Origin: Charina bottae
Lineage: Eukaryota; Chordata; Lepidosauria; Squamata; Charinaidae
Length of the DNA: 64,000 nucleotides
Direction of reading: 5' to 3'
Assembly (NCBI GenBank): GCA_023362775.1
Contig: JALMGJ010000012.1
Coordinates: forward strand, 23,529,001-23,593,000
The notes below the pieces were generated by a model. The model was not told where the DNA came from, searched no databases, and saw only the letters and a program-made list of their open reading frames with translations. A program made the position numbers and the translations under genes. Positions 10,190 to 21,600 of the stretch are shown piece by piece (within the stretch, counting starts at the first letter, position 1; each line of letters begins with the position of its first letter).

Positions 10190-10510
10190 TTCTAGAGGAG
10201 AACTGATACCTGGGGTTGCTCTTCCAAAGAAGGGGTCACTACTGAGAAGCCACACCCCTGGGGTCCCTGTAGATGACACTGCCTCAAAGAAGGAACCCCT
10301 AGCAAGTTCTCTCTTTCTGATATCACTGGGCAGGCAGTCTCATAGGTATCAAGGGCTTTAAAGGTGACAACCAGCATATTAAATTTCACCAGTAGCTTAC
10401 TGACAGTGGTAGGTTAGCCATCGTCTTTGGGCCAGTCACTATTCCTTATTCCCATCCTCCTCCCAGAGTTGCTGTGAGGATAAAAGGGTGGAGAAAACCG
10501 TATATGCTTT
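10190..10510 (-). mobile_element. L2-type LINE remnant and adjoining CORE-SINE-like piece
   Basis: On the minus strand VKFNMLVVTFKALDTYETAC corresponds to the VQFKVLVITFKALHG block of the L2-type ORF seen at 11.7 and 56.3 kb. The rest is decayed. From about 10395 the text gggccagtcactattc... gttgctgtgaggataaaagg resembles the plus-strand CORE-SINE 3' half seen at 30.9 kb. Confidence 0.5.
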
Positions 10511-11435
10511 CTTGAGGTCCTGGAGGAAGACAACAGAGAAATGTTCATATGCAAATGAATGGCTCATTTTTAACCATCATTCCCAACAATGACAAGGAAA
10601 GGAGTTCAGTTTCTCCTTGTTGGTTTTCTCCAGAGTCTTTCCTGGCATGTTCCAGAGCTGCTGCTATGTCCTTGTGTAAATGTGCATCCATTAGGACTCA
10701 CTTTCCAGCCCAGATTTCCTCCCAAAGTGATTGACATTGTTAATTAGAGACCATCACAAAAATACAATGTCAGATGCTCAGGACACCTGGATGTGCATGC
10801 CAAGAGAGGAGAAAGAGAATTTTGATACTGAACACTTGTACTATAGCATTTTTGATGACATTTTTCTTGCTGTTTGGCAAGCTCCCACCCTGATCTGCTC
10901 AGGTTGATTTTACACAGTTGTAATTAAATTCCTGAACTTTGAAAAGTGAAATAAAACCTACATTCCCTTAGCATTTTGATGATTGCAGGGAAAGCGTAGT
11001 GTTTTCCCCTCTTCTAACAGGGAGATTTCAGCATCTGTTAGGGCAGGGTTCCTCAACCTAATGTTCTCCAGATGTACTAAGCTTCAATTCCCATCACTGT
11101 CCACACTGTGGCTAGGAATGGTGAAACTGAAGCCCAGCCATTAGTAAATCTGGAGAAGGCTGTGTTGGGGATTTACAGAACTGCCAGCAACAGTTGCTGG
11201 AGATATGTGTTAGATGTTAAGCCATCACACTCAACTCTGAATAACTGATTGGCAAATAATTCCTGAATTATATTGTAACTATGCCCAATGATGAGATTTT
11301 ACAATTGGAAAGCATATCCCAATAACAACAATTACCTAGGATTTTAGAAGACCTTCCCTAGAGCAATCTTAGAGTTGCCGTGAGCGATCACAGTGTGGCT
11401 GGGAAAGAAATGGAAGGGAGGGCAGACATAAACAA

Positions 11436-12167
11436 TTAATAATGTGCGCCAGTTGCGCCCCTTCCTGGATCGAGAGGCCCTCCGAATAGTCACTCATGCC
11501 CTTGTCATCTCTCATATAGATTATTGCAATGCGCTCTACATGGGGCTACCCTTGAAGAGTATCCGGAAGCTTCAGCTGGTCCAAAATGCAGCCGCTCGAG
11601 TGGTTATGGGTGCGAGAAGATCAGCACATGTAACACCACTGTTCCGTGAGCTGCATTGGGTACCAGTTTGCTTCCGGGTCCAATTCAAGGTGTTGGTTAT
11701 CACCTTTAAAGCCCCACATGGCATGGGGCCAGGCTATCTGAGGGACCGTCTCATCCCGATTGCATCTACCCGCCCCACCCGGTCATGCAGGGAGGGTAGA
11801 TGCAACAAAGGAATTCCATCTAGCGGGGTCCAGGAGTTGTGCCTTCTCTGTGATAGCGCCCGCCCTGTGGAACATCCTGCCCCCAGAGGTGAGGCAGGCG
11901 CCCTCCCTCCTGGCCTTTAGGAAGTCCCTAAAAACCTGGTTCTGCCGCCTGGCGTGGGACAAAGGTAGAGATAGTTCCTCCTGGGGGTGGTTAGTTCAAT
12001 AATAACCTCCTTTTAAGATCCTACCATCCTCTGGATTTTTATATTCTTATTTATTGTACTTTTTATTGTATTTTAATGATTATTGATTTTTAATTTTAAT
12101 TTTAACATTTATTGTAAACCACCCAGAGTCTACCGTGGTAGAGATGGGCAGTGATAAATTTGATTAA

Positions 12168-12198
<31 letters not shown>

Positions 12199-12200
12199 AT
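11436..12200 (+). mobile_element. L2-type LINE 3' end with AAATA tail
   Basis: A 5'-truncated copy: 11444-12002 encodes the C-terminal part of the ORF. The family 3' UTR end follows (accacccagagtctaccgtg, gagatgggcagtgataaatt) and then an (AAAT)n tail of about nine units. The tandem tail is typical of L2/CR1-group elements, which end in short repeats and not poly-A. Confidence 0.85.
11444..12002 (+). pseudogene. L2-type LINE ORF C-terminus, frameshifted
   Basis: The first frame (11444-11920) reads ISHIDYCNALYMGLPLKSIR and KLQLVQNAAARVVMGARR, then FRELHWVPVCFRVQFKVLV. A second overlapping frame (11760-12002) continues with FHLAGSRSCAFSVIAPALWN and ILPPEVRQAPSLLAF. One frameshift near 11800 therefore breaks the ORF. 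This region lies downstream of the RT catalytic motifs, so no catalytic function is retained. Confidence 0.85.
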
Positions 12201-13429
12201 ATGGAGAAGATGGAAGTGTTTGCATCTTATCTTACAAAGAGCAACTCAGTCCAGGTGTTAGGAAACCTGGGAAGAGGTGTTTAAATCAGGCAAAGAGACT
12301 CCACCTTAATGAACTCACAAAAAATGAGGGTTAGAAATCACATCTATAGTTTCCAAGTCTCTATATTTAAGCCCAGATTAGCATTAAAGATATCATACTG
12401 AAATCTGCAATTTTTGCTTTCTTGTTCTTGCCCAGCTGCATGGGGCTTGACTGTTGCTATGGTCTGCTGGAACATTTGAACCAATTGTTGACTTGGTTCT
12501 CCCTGCATGAAGGGGTTGCCAGGTGATGACATCACTACAGATCCACTGTTTTCTATAGCCAGCCATCTGCAGCTTGCTATTTTCATGCAGAAGTCTTCAA
12601 GAACGGGCGCCAGAAGGTCAGGACTTCCTAGCGGTTTCAGAAAATATCAGGGGTGCATGCGTGTCTTCATCTTGTTCTTCCTGTTTGCAGAATTTATGAC
12701 TAAGGAAAGCACAAGGAACTATTTTATCCTGATTCAGATTATTTGCCCATCTAATCGACATAATCTAATCAGATCGGCAAATGTAGCTACCTGTTTCCTT
12801 TAAATGAGATTATCAAACACAGTACTAAGAATATAAAGCTGTTTGCCCTGTTTTGGTTTGCTTTGCTTTATGTCTGCTTTATTCCAACTCTACAGGTGTC
12901 TTTCAGATTCCTTTCTTCTTCAATATCACAATATGCTTTCCTTCCTACCCCTGTCCACGCTATCTTGATCATAATTTACATCTCAGGATTAACTTCACTT
13001 TGTATCTGGGAATTGATTTCAGTTCCACGATGCTCGATGACAGAAGACAAAGTTTGGAGAAATGTGAATGCCTCCAGCCCACACTAGATTTCTAAACCAT
13101 GAGATGGATGGAATGGTCATGTTTGGTTTTGGTCACTGTATCATTTTTCAGCTTTATGGTCATTTCATCCCATTTCTGCACTACTTTTCCATACTTAAAA
13201 AAAAGAAAAGAAAAAAGTCCATACAAAATGTCTACACACATTTTCATGCATGCACATTTTTGCAAATATAAGCCCTTTCAAGTACACATTTTCTATTACA
13301 TACATTTTTTTTCAAATAATTCAACTGAATAGAAACCATTTTTGTATGCTATTTAAATTGAACCATGCATTTTATAGGAAAGTTATAAGTATATTTTCTG
13401 TAAAGGCTATTTATTTAGAGTAGATTTAT
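12201..13429. other. Unassigned sequence
   Basis: No gene or repeat family is recognised. Open frames at 12507-12803 and 12853-13332 lack domains, and their composition follows the local base content. Confidence 0.45.
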
Positions 13430-13768
13430 ATGGTCGTGGCTCAGCGGGTAAGATGCCAGGCTTGTCGATCGGAAGATTGCAAGTTTGGAGGTTCGAATCC
13501 CTAGCCCCATGTGACGGAGTGAGCTCCTGCACTAGCCCCAGCTCTTGCCAACCTAGCAATTCGAAAGCATGCAAATGCAAGTAGATTAATAGGTACCACT
13601 TTGGTGGGTAGGTAACAGCGTTCCGCGTGTGTCATGCTGGCCACATGACCGTGGAAGCGTCTTCGGACAATGCTGGCTCTTCGGCTAACAAACAGAGATG
13701 AACACTGGCCCCTAGAGTCGGACACGACTGCACAAATGTGCGGGGGGAACCTTTACCTTTACTTTACC
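13430..13768 (+). mobile_element. Sauria-type SINE, full length
   Basis: The tRNA-like head has a pol III A-box region (ggctcagcgggtaagatgcc) and B box (ggttcgaatcc). The family body follows (ctcttgccaacctagcaatt, gcaaatgcaagtagat). The 3' end is agagtcggacacgactgcac, close to the BovB 3' end gagtcggaaacgactgaacg. That shared end is why such SINEs are thought to move with BovB enzyme. No clear target duplication was found. Confidence 0.85.
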
Positions 13769-13805
13769 ATCTCAAATGAATGACTCTGGGTGGTTAACAA
13801 TATTA

Positions 13806-14139
13806 GTAAAAGGTAAGGGTAAAGGTTTCCCCTGCACAGTCATGTCCGACTCTAGGGGGTGGTGCTCATATCCGTTTCTTAGCCGAAGAGCCAGCGCTGT
13901 CCGAAGATGCTTCCATGGTCATGTGGCCGGCATGACAAGCACAGAATGCTGTTACCATCCCACAGAAGTGGTACCTATTTATCTACTTGCATTTGCATGC
14001 TTTCGAATTGCTCGGTTGGCAAGAGCTGGGGCGAGTGTGGGAGCTCACTTTGTCATGCGGGGCTAGGGTCTCAAACCACCAAACTTGTGACCTTCCGATC
14101 GACAAGCCTGGTGCCTTAACCCTGATCCTAACCCTAACC
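13806..14139 (-). mobile_element. Sauria-type SINE with telomere-like 5' end
   Basis: The element is flanked by taacaatatta at 13795-13805 and 14140-14150. The 3' end and body are normal. At the 5' end the usual A-box head (ggctcagcggttaag) is replaced on the minus strand by ggttagggttaggatcaggg, then gttaaggcacc. The telomere-like bases lie inside the target duplication, so they were part of the inserted DNA. Confidence 0.85.
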
Positions 14140-14274
14140 TAACAATATTAAAAGCAATAAAAATCAAATACAAAAACATAAAAATGCACAGCATCCAGAA
14201 GATTATAAAAGCCCACAAGCAGACAATCAACATAACCAAGAACTGGGCTCTGTCTCACACGTGGGGCCCCAGGC

Positions 14275-14940
14275 TCAAGCACACAGCCATGTCTTCAGGG
14301 TCTTACAGAAGGCCCTCAGGACAGGGGCCAATCTAATCTCTGGAGGAATGATATTCAGAGGGCAGGTGCCATAAAAAAAGGTTCTTCTCCTGGGCCCTGC
14401 CAATCGACATTCCTTAGCTGGTAGAACCCAGACTGGATGGGATAGGTAGAAAAAATGGGTAGATACAACTGTGGAGAGTTGGTCCCATAAGTAACTGGAC
14501 CCCAAAACATGAAGGTTTTTAAAGGTAACTACCAGCATCTTGAATTGCACCTGGAAGCACACCAATAGCCAATGCAGCTCATGGAGCAATGGTGTCACAT
14601 GTGTTGAAAAAGCAACACCATTAACTGCCCACACCACTGCATTTTGCACCAGCTGAAGCTTCCGAATGCTCTTCAAGGATAGCTCCATCTACAGCGTGTT
14701 GCAGTAGTCTAATCTGGAGGTCACTAGGGCATGAGTAGGGCCTCCCAATTCAGGAATGGGCACAACTGATGCACAACCTGAAGCTGTGCAAAAACCTGTG
14801 CAGGAGCCATGAACCCAGGAGGACCCCCAGATTGCCCACTGGTTCTGTTGGAGGCAGTGCAACCCCATCCAGAACCAAAGGTGGCAAGTCCCCAGAACCA
14901 GGAGGTCCAAAAACCCAAAGCTGTTCAGTCTTCCTGGGAT
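14275..14940 (-). pseudogene. L2-type LINE ORF C-terminal region
   Basis: The frame shows SLKSIRKLQLVQNAVVWAVN, HVTPLLHELHWLLVCFQVQF and IIPPEIRLAPVLRAF, parallel to the copies at 11.4 and 56.1 kb. A second frame at 14689-14910 (ALVTSRLDYCNTL) precedes it, so frame breaks are present. Confidence 0.8.
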
Positions 14941-14944
14941 TGAG

Positions 14945-15525
14945 GGACACGGTAGCTCAGCAGGTTAAACTGCTGAGCTGTAGGCTGCAGATCAGAAGGT
15001 CTGCAGTTCGAATCCCGTGCAACGAGGTGAGCTCTCGATTGTTACTCCCAGCTCCTGTCAACCCAACAGTTTGAAAGCTTTGCAAGTAGATAAATGGGTA
15101 CCACCTTAAAGTGGGCCAATTTGCTGGTGTCCTGTCGGGAATTCGGCACCACCGGAGGAAAGGATCGGAGGAAGATCAAATGGCAGGCGGTGATGACGGA
15201 CCCGGATGCAACAGCTACAGGACATCAGCAGCCATCTCAAGGCATCCTGGGAATTGTAGTCCAGAGCCTGGAAGAGTCGGTTCCTTACCCCCTCCCCTCA
15301 CGCGCGGTGAAAATGGTGATTTGTGAATTGTATAATTAATTGTATTGTATAATTGTATTGTATGAATTGTATAATTAATATATATATATAATATATAACA
15401 TATAATATATGAATTGTATAATTAAATGTATATATATGCTTGTAAGCCGCCTAGAGTCCTCCATTAGGGAGGGGATAGGCGGGGTATAAATACAATAAAT
15501 AAAATAAATAAATAAATAAATAAAA
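14945..15525 (+). mobile_element. tRNA-derived SINE with L2-like tail
   Basis: The head gggacacggtagctcagcag has an A-box, and gcagttcgaatcccg a B box. A GC-rich body follows, and a tail taagccgcctagagtcctcc with gataggcggggtataaat that resembles the L2-type LINE 3' end. A 6-bp duplication attgag lies at 14939-14944 and 15526-15531. The tail region has expanded AT repeats (15355-15430) and (AAAT)n. The same family is at 49100-49584. It is inserted in the opposite orientation to its host LINE. Confidence 0.82.
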
Positions 15526-15538
15526 ATTGAGCTGAAGT

Positions 15539-16168
15539 CTATTGTGCCCCATCCAGACCCCCATAGCCTCCAAGTACTGGGACAGAACCTCCATGGCAAG
15601 TGACCTGGTGGCAACCTCAAGTGACCTGGAGTAGAGATGTAAAGCTGGGTATCATCAGCATATTGGTGATACCTCACCCTAAACCATTGGATGATCTCCC
15701 CCAGTGGTTCATATAGATGTTAAACAAGAGACGAGAAAGCACTAAGCCCTGATGCACCCCACAATGCAGGGGCTGTGGCCCAGACCTCTCCTCCCCTATT
15801 AATAGTGACTGGAACTGTCCCTGGAGGAAGGAGGAGAACCAGAACAATACAGTGCTGCCCACCCCCAACTCCTGGAGCCAGTCCAGAAGGATACCATGAT
15901 CAGTGGTATTGAAAGCCACTGAGAGGTCAAGAATAGCCAGGAAAGGCACACCACCCTCATCTAGCTCCTGCCAGAGGTCATCCAAAAACATGATCAACGC
16001 TGTCTTGGTCCCATACCCCAGCCTGAACCTCATCTGGAAGAGGTCTAGATAATCTGCTTCTTCCAGAGTCCTCTGAAAATGCAGTGTGACCACCTTCTCC
16101 ACAACCTTCCCTAAAAAGGAAAAGTTGGAAACTAGATGAAAATTGTCCAGAATTGTTGGGTCCAACAA
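15539..16168 (-). pseudogene. L2-type LINE reverse transcriptase fragment
   Basis: Minus-strand frames carry FLGKVVEKVVTLHFQRTLEE and the FLAILDLSVAFNTTDHGILL block (LDLSAAFDTVDH in related elements). They also carry GVHQGLVLSRLLFNIYM and, in the frame at 15375-15677, the YADD box as MRYHQYADDTQLYIS. The catalytic second Asp pair is present. The first block reads DLSVAFN, so the element is inactive. Confidence 0.85.
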
Positions 16169-16298
16169 TGGCCTCTTGTTTGGAAAAACTCAATGCTATT
16201 TGTGGAAAAATTCCATTTTTATTTTTTCACTCTGGGAAGTGCAGAGTGTTACATTCACATTGAAAATTGGGATTAAACTAACTTCTCATCTACACCAG

Positions 16299-16324
16299 GT
16301 GTGTGTGTGTGTGTGTGTGTGTGT
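16299..16324. repeat. (GT)n microsatellite
   Basis: About 13 GT units. Confidence 0.95.
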
Positions 16325-16339
16325 GAAAAAGTCAACATG

Positions 16340-16995
16340 ACAGCCATGATCTTGCAATCCATGTTCTGGTCCTTTTTGGACCTCCCTTCAACTCTTCCAA
16401 TTAAACCTTTTGCAACATAACTGTAAACTAAGTTAGAACTTGGAAAGTCTCTGACTTGAAGGAAAAATGCATCACAGAATATCCCTCAACTCTGTTAAAG
16501 CAATCACTGCCTTCCGTCTTTTAGTTTAGTTGAGCTTTGTGGGGGCTTATCTCAAAAGGTGTTTAAAAACATTTCTTTCCGTTGCACTTAACACTTAACA
16601 CTGAACCGTAATGCCAATTTTGGTAGTTACAATTACAATTTCATTTACTTTGCTGAGAAGAAAAGAAGAATAGGAAGAATTATCTCTGGGCCAACCTTCA
16701 GATATAAAGCATTCACTCTCTCTTCTATCTTAAAAGAGAAAAATTAGGGTTTTTGAATAACTGGGGCTTGTTAAATACCCTGCTTTTGATCTCCTTTGAG
16801 GAATAGAATGAATGCTGCCTTGGTCATAATCCGGGTCAGAACTAAGCACATTTAAGCTCCTTGATCTCACTCCCGTTAGGAGAACTTTAAAAAGCCAACA
16901 AAGAAAAGAGGAAGTAAAGGAGTTTAATCAGATTTCAAAATCATTCAGAATATTTGTTTGTGGCTCTGATAACACTTTATTAAGAGGAAACATAT
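16340..16995. other. Unassigned sequence
   Basis: Unique-looking, without a convincing open frame or repeat family. Confidence 0.45.
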
Positions 16996-17377
16996 CCAGT
17001 ATGTGTATTTCCCACAAGTAGCAAGTAACTACGTTTTAGTCCTGATTTAGTTTTTTTTTTATTAATAAGTTTTATTATTTAAAATATTTACACATCACAC
17101 CAATAGCTACATTTACAAAGATTTACAACATATACACAACATAATTACACAAAACACATAACACAAAGCAAAGACAACATACAAAGTTACATATAAAACA
17201 GAATGACTTCCTGTTTCTCTTACGAAAAAACTTTTATAATATATATTTAACAAAACTATTTCCTTTGTATCTTTCCTTCCTTTTTGATATTTTGCCTTTA
17301 TATTAGTATTTTATCTCATTTATTGATTTCATTTTCATCCTTCTCTTTTGTCTTTGATCTTTTCTATCTTACAAAAT

Positions 17378-18463
17378 TTATTTTATATTATAGTCTTTTT
17401 GTATGAAATTTAAAAAGGGGTTCCATGTTGATTCATAATTTCCGATTTCTTTACCTTTTACCAAGTTCGTTAATCTGTCCATTTGTGCTAATTCCATTGT
17501 TTTAAAAATCCATTCTTCTATTGATGGAGTCTGTTCTTCTTTCCAATGTTTCGCTAGGGTTATCCTTGCTGCAGCGATCAGATGTAATAGTAAATTTTTA
17601 CAGTCTTTAGTCCACTTTGTATCCATAAGTCCCAATAAGTAAAATTCTGGTTTCTTTTCCATATTAATTCCAATGATTTTACAAATACAATTGTGGATTT
17701 TTTCCCAAATTTTTTTTGTTTTTTTACAAGACCACCATAAATGATAATAAGATCCCACTTTTGTTTTACACTTCCAGCATATATTTGATCCTAAACATTT
17801 CATTTTGTATAATTTCTCAGGAGTCATATACCATCTGAAAATCATCTTGTAATTGTTTTCTTTTAAGTTATTACTTAAAGTAAATTTAGTGTTTTTAGTC
17901 CAAATGGTTTGCCAATCTTCGTAACTGATCTCTTTGCCCAAATTCTCTTCCCATTTTATCATATAATTTTTAGTTATTATATAATTAGTTTTTAGTTCTA
18001 ATAGTTTTTTATATAATTTTGAAATCAAATGGTCATTCTCTTTCCATAATATATTATCCCAATTTTCTGTTGATTTCAGAAATTTGAATGTTTTTTGATC
18101 TAATTTGAATTGTTCTTTTAATTGGAAATATATGAACCATTGACATTTGTAACTCTCTTTTTCTAATTCTTCTCTTGTTTTAAATTCATAATTATTTCCA
18201 CTAAATTTAAGCAAATCTTTGTACCTTAACCATTTTTTATCATTTGAGCTTTCTTTTCTGGCATATGCCTCCTGAGATGATGTCCACAGTGGAAGTGAAG
18301 GTAATAAAGAATTTTTGTATCTGCTCCATATTCTTAATAATGATTTCCTAATTATATGATTATTGAATGCTTTGTTAACTTTACTTTTATTGTACCACAT
18401 ATACCCGTGCCAACCGAATCTATTGTCATGTCCTTCTAAATTTAGTATATTTGTATTTTCCAA
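17378..18463 (-). pseudogene. L1 ORF2 C-terminal domain
   Basis: The frame has 361 codons and lies downstream of RT in L1 ORF2. It carries RFGWHGYMWYNKSKVNK near the start, the FIYFQLKEQF region, WYMTPEKLYKMK, and the cysteine-rich segment CWKCKTKVGSYYHLWWSC (C-x2-C-x8-H-x4-C), the conserved zinc-knuckle-like motif of L1 ORF2. It has no stop. It is a pseudogene only because the element is 5'-truncated and lacks endonuclease and RT. Confidence 0.9.
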
Positions 18464-18473
18464 TATTATCCAT

Positions 18474-18605
18474 CTCCAGCAAAGGAGATCGTTACCTTGT
18501 CGTGGTGCTGGAGCTTGAGCACCTCAATGAAACCATGAGCTAAACCGTGAAGGGACACCCAAGACGGGAAGGTCGTGGCAGAGAGGTCAGACTAAATACG
18601 ATCCC
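18474..18605 (+). ncRNA. Candidate HDV-like ribozyme fold at BovB 5' end
   Basis: The first seven bases of the element (CTCCAGC, 18474-18480) pair exactly with GCTGGAG at 18507-18513 (P1). GGAGATCGT (18484-18492) pairs with ACGATCCC (18598-18605) with one bulged A (P2). ACC (18494-18496) pairs with GGT (18504-18506), closing a 7-nt loop TTGTCGT (P3/L3). The order P1, P2, P3, P1', then P2' matches HDV-like ribozymes, which place the cut at the first base of P1. I do not see a convincing P1.1, and P4 and the catalytic C are not fixed. This is a candidate only. Confidence 0.45.
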
Positions 18606-18654
18606 TGGGGAAGGTAATGGCAACCCACCCCAGTATTCTTGCCATGAAAACTAA

Positions 18655-21600
18655 ATGGATCAGTACAACCAAAGATATGTCGGTATACCATTGCAAGATG
18701 GGACTCCCAGGTCGGAAGATGGTCAAAATGCTACTGGGGAGGAACAGAGGATACGTTCAACTAGCCCCAGATGTGATGACGCAGCTAGCTCAAAGCCGAA
18801 AGGACGGCTAGCGGCCGACGGTGCTGGTGGTGAACGACGAATCCGATGTTCTAAAGATCAACACACCATAGGAACCTGGAATGTAAGATCTATGAGCCAG
18901 GGCAAATTGGATGTGGTTATTGGTGAGATGTCAAGATTAAATATAGACATTTTAGGTGTCAGTGAACTGAAATGGACTGGGATAGGCCACTTCACATCAG
19001 ATGACCACCAGATCTACTACTGTGGACAAGAGGACCACAGAAGAAATGGAGTAGCCTTCATAATTAATAATAAAGTGGCTAAAGCAGTGCTTGGATACAA
19101 TCCAAAAAACGATAGAATGATCTCAATTCGAATTCAGGGTAAGCCATTTAACATCACAGTGATCCAAATATACGCCCCAACCACAGATGCTGAAGAAGCA
19201 GAAATAGATCAGTTCTATGAGGATCTGCAGCACCTACTAGATAATACACCAAAAAGAGATGTTATTTTCATTACAGGAGACTGGAATGCTAAGGTGGGTA
19301 GTCAGACGACACCTGGAATTACAGGCAAGCATGGTCTGGGAGAACAAAATGAAGCAGGACACAGGCTGATAGAATTTTGCCAAGACAACTCACTGTGCAT
19401 AACAAACACTCTCTTCCAACAACCTAAAAGACGACTTTATACATGGACTTCACCAGATGGTCGACACCGAAATCAGATTGACTACATCCTTTGCAGCCAA
19501 AGGTGGCGGACATCTATACAGTCGGTAAAAACAAGACCTGGAGCTGACTGTAGTTCAGATCACGAACTTCTTATTGCAAAATTTAGAATCAGACTAAAGA
19601 GAATAGGGAAGACCCACAGATCAGTTAGATATGAGCTCACTAATATTCCTAAAGAATATGCAGTGGAGGTGAAGAATAGATTTAAGGGACTAGATTTAGT
19701 AGATAGGGTCCCAGAAGAACTATGGACAGAAGTTCGCAACATTGTTCAGGAGGCGGCAACAAAAAACGTCCCAAAGAAAAAGAAAACCAAGAAGGCAAGA
19801 TGGCTGTCTGCTGAAACACTGGAAGTAGCCCAAGAAAGAAGGAAAGCAAAAGGCAACAGTGATAGGGGGAGATATTCCCAGTTAAATGCAAAATTCCAGA
19901 GGTTAGCCAGAAGAGATAAGGAATTATTTTTAAACAAACAATGTGTGGAAGTGGAAGAAGACAATAGAATAGGAAGGACAAGAGACCTCTTCCAGAAAAT
20001 TAGAAACATCGGAGGTAAATTCCAGGCAAAAATGGGTATGATCAAAAACAAAAATGGTAAGGACCTAACAGAAGCAGAAGAGATCAAGAAAAGGTGGCAA
20101 GAATATACGGAAGATCTGTATAGGAAGGATAATAATATTGGAGATAGCTTTGACGGTTTGGTCAGTGAGTTAGAGCCAGACATCCTGAAGAGTGAGGTTG
20201 AATGGGCCTTAAGAAGCATTGCTAATAACAAGGCAGCAGGAGACGATGGTATCCCAGCTGAACTGTTTAAAATCTTGCAAGATGATGCTGTCAAGGTGAT
20301 GCATGCCATATGCCAGCAAATTTGGAAAACACAAGAATGGCCATCAGATTGGAAAAAATCAACTTATATCCCCATACCAAAAAAGGGAAGCACTAAAGAA
20401 TGTTCAAACTATCGAACAGTGGCACTTATTTCACATGCCAGTAAGGTAATGCTCAAGATCTTGCAAGGTAGACTCCAGCAATTCATGGAGCGAGAATTGC
20501 CAGATGTACAAGCTGGGTTTAGAAAAGGCAGAGGAACTAGAGACCAAATTGCCAATATCCGCTGGATAATGGAGAAAGCCAGGGAATTTCAGAAAAACAT
20601 CTATTTCTGTTTTATTGACTATTCTAAAGCCTTTGACTGTGTGGATCATAACAAATTGTGGCAAGTTCTTGGTGGTATGGGGATACCAAGTCATCTTGTC
20701 TGCCTCCTGAGGAATCTGTATAACGACCAAGTAGCAACGGTAAGAACAGAGCACGGAACAACGGACTGGTTTAAGATTGGGAAAGGAGTACGGCAGGGTT
20801 GTATACTCTCACCCTACCTATTCAACCTGTACGCAGAACACATCATGCGACATGCTGGGCTTGAGGAATCCAAGGCTGGAGTTAAAATTGCTGGAAGAAA
20901 CATTAACAATCTCAGATATGCAGATGATACCACTTTGATGGCTGAAAGCGAGGAGGAGTTGAGGAGCCTTATGATGAAGGTGAAAGAAGAAAGTGCAAAA
21001 GCTGGGTTGCAGTTAAACCTCAAAAAAACCAAGGTTATGGCAACGAGCTTGATTGATGACTGGCAAATAGAGGGAGAAAAAGTGGAGGCAGTGACAGACT
21101 TTGTATTTCTAGGCGCAAAGATTACTGCAGACGCTGACTGCAGCCAGGAAATCAGAAGACGTCTACTTCTTGGGAGGAGAGCAATGGCAAATCTTGATAA
21201 AATAGTTAAGAGCAGAGACATCACACTGACAACAAAGGTCCGCATAGTTAAAGCAATGGTATTCCCTGTAGTAACCTATGGCTGCGAGAGCTGGACCATA
21301 AGGAAGGCTGAGCAAAGGAAGATAGATGCTTTTGAACTGTGGTGTTGGAGGAAAATTCTGAGAGTGCCTTGGACTGCAAGAAGATCAAACCAGTCCATAC
21401 TCCAGGAAATAAAGCCAGACTGCTCACTTGAGGGAATGATATTAAAAGCAAAACTGAAGTACTTTGGCCACATAATGAGAAGACAGGATACCCTGGAGAA
21501 GAAGCTGATGCTAGGGAAAGTGGAAGGCAAAAGGAAGAGGGGCCGACCAAGGGCAAGATGGATGGATGGTATTCTGGAGGTGACGGACTCAACCATTGGG

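Larger units (their letters stand above)
14151..16175 (-). mobile_element. L2-type LINE, 5'-truncated, split by a SINE
   Basis: RT sequence (15539-16168) and C-terminal sequence (14275-14940) lie in order on the minus strand. The SINE at 14945-15525 splits them. The 3' boundary adjoins the SINE at 13806-14139. It is the longest L2-type copy in the window and includes the RT palm, but has several stops. Confidence 0.85.

Noticed and set aside
13430..13510. tRNA gene
   Set aside because: The A and B boxes belong to a SINE head. The body and BovB-like tail continue, and several copies exist in the window. The cloverleaf is not kept.
14118..14142. Interstitial telomere site
   Set aside because: The CCCTAA-like bases are part of the inserted SINE, as the target duplication encloses them. 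They are not an independent telomeric array.
19560..21592. Minus-strand frames inside BovB
   Set aside because: Antisense shadows of the 1010-codon ORF; the same shadows recur in every BovB copy.
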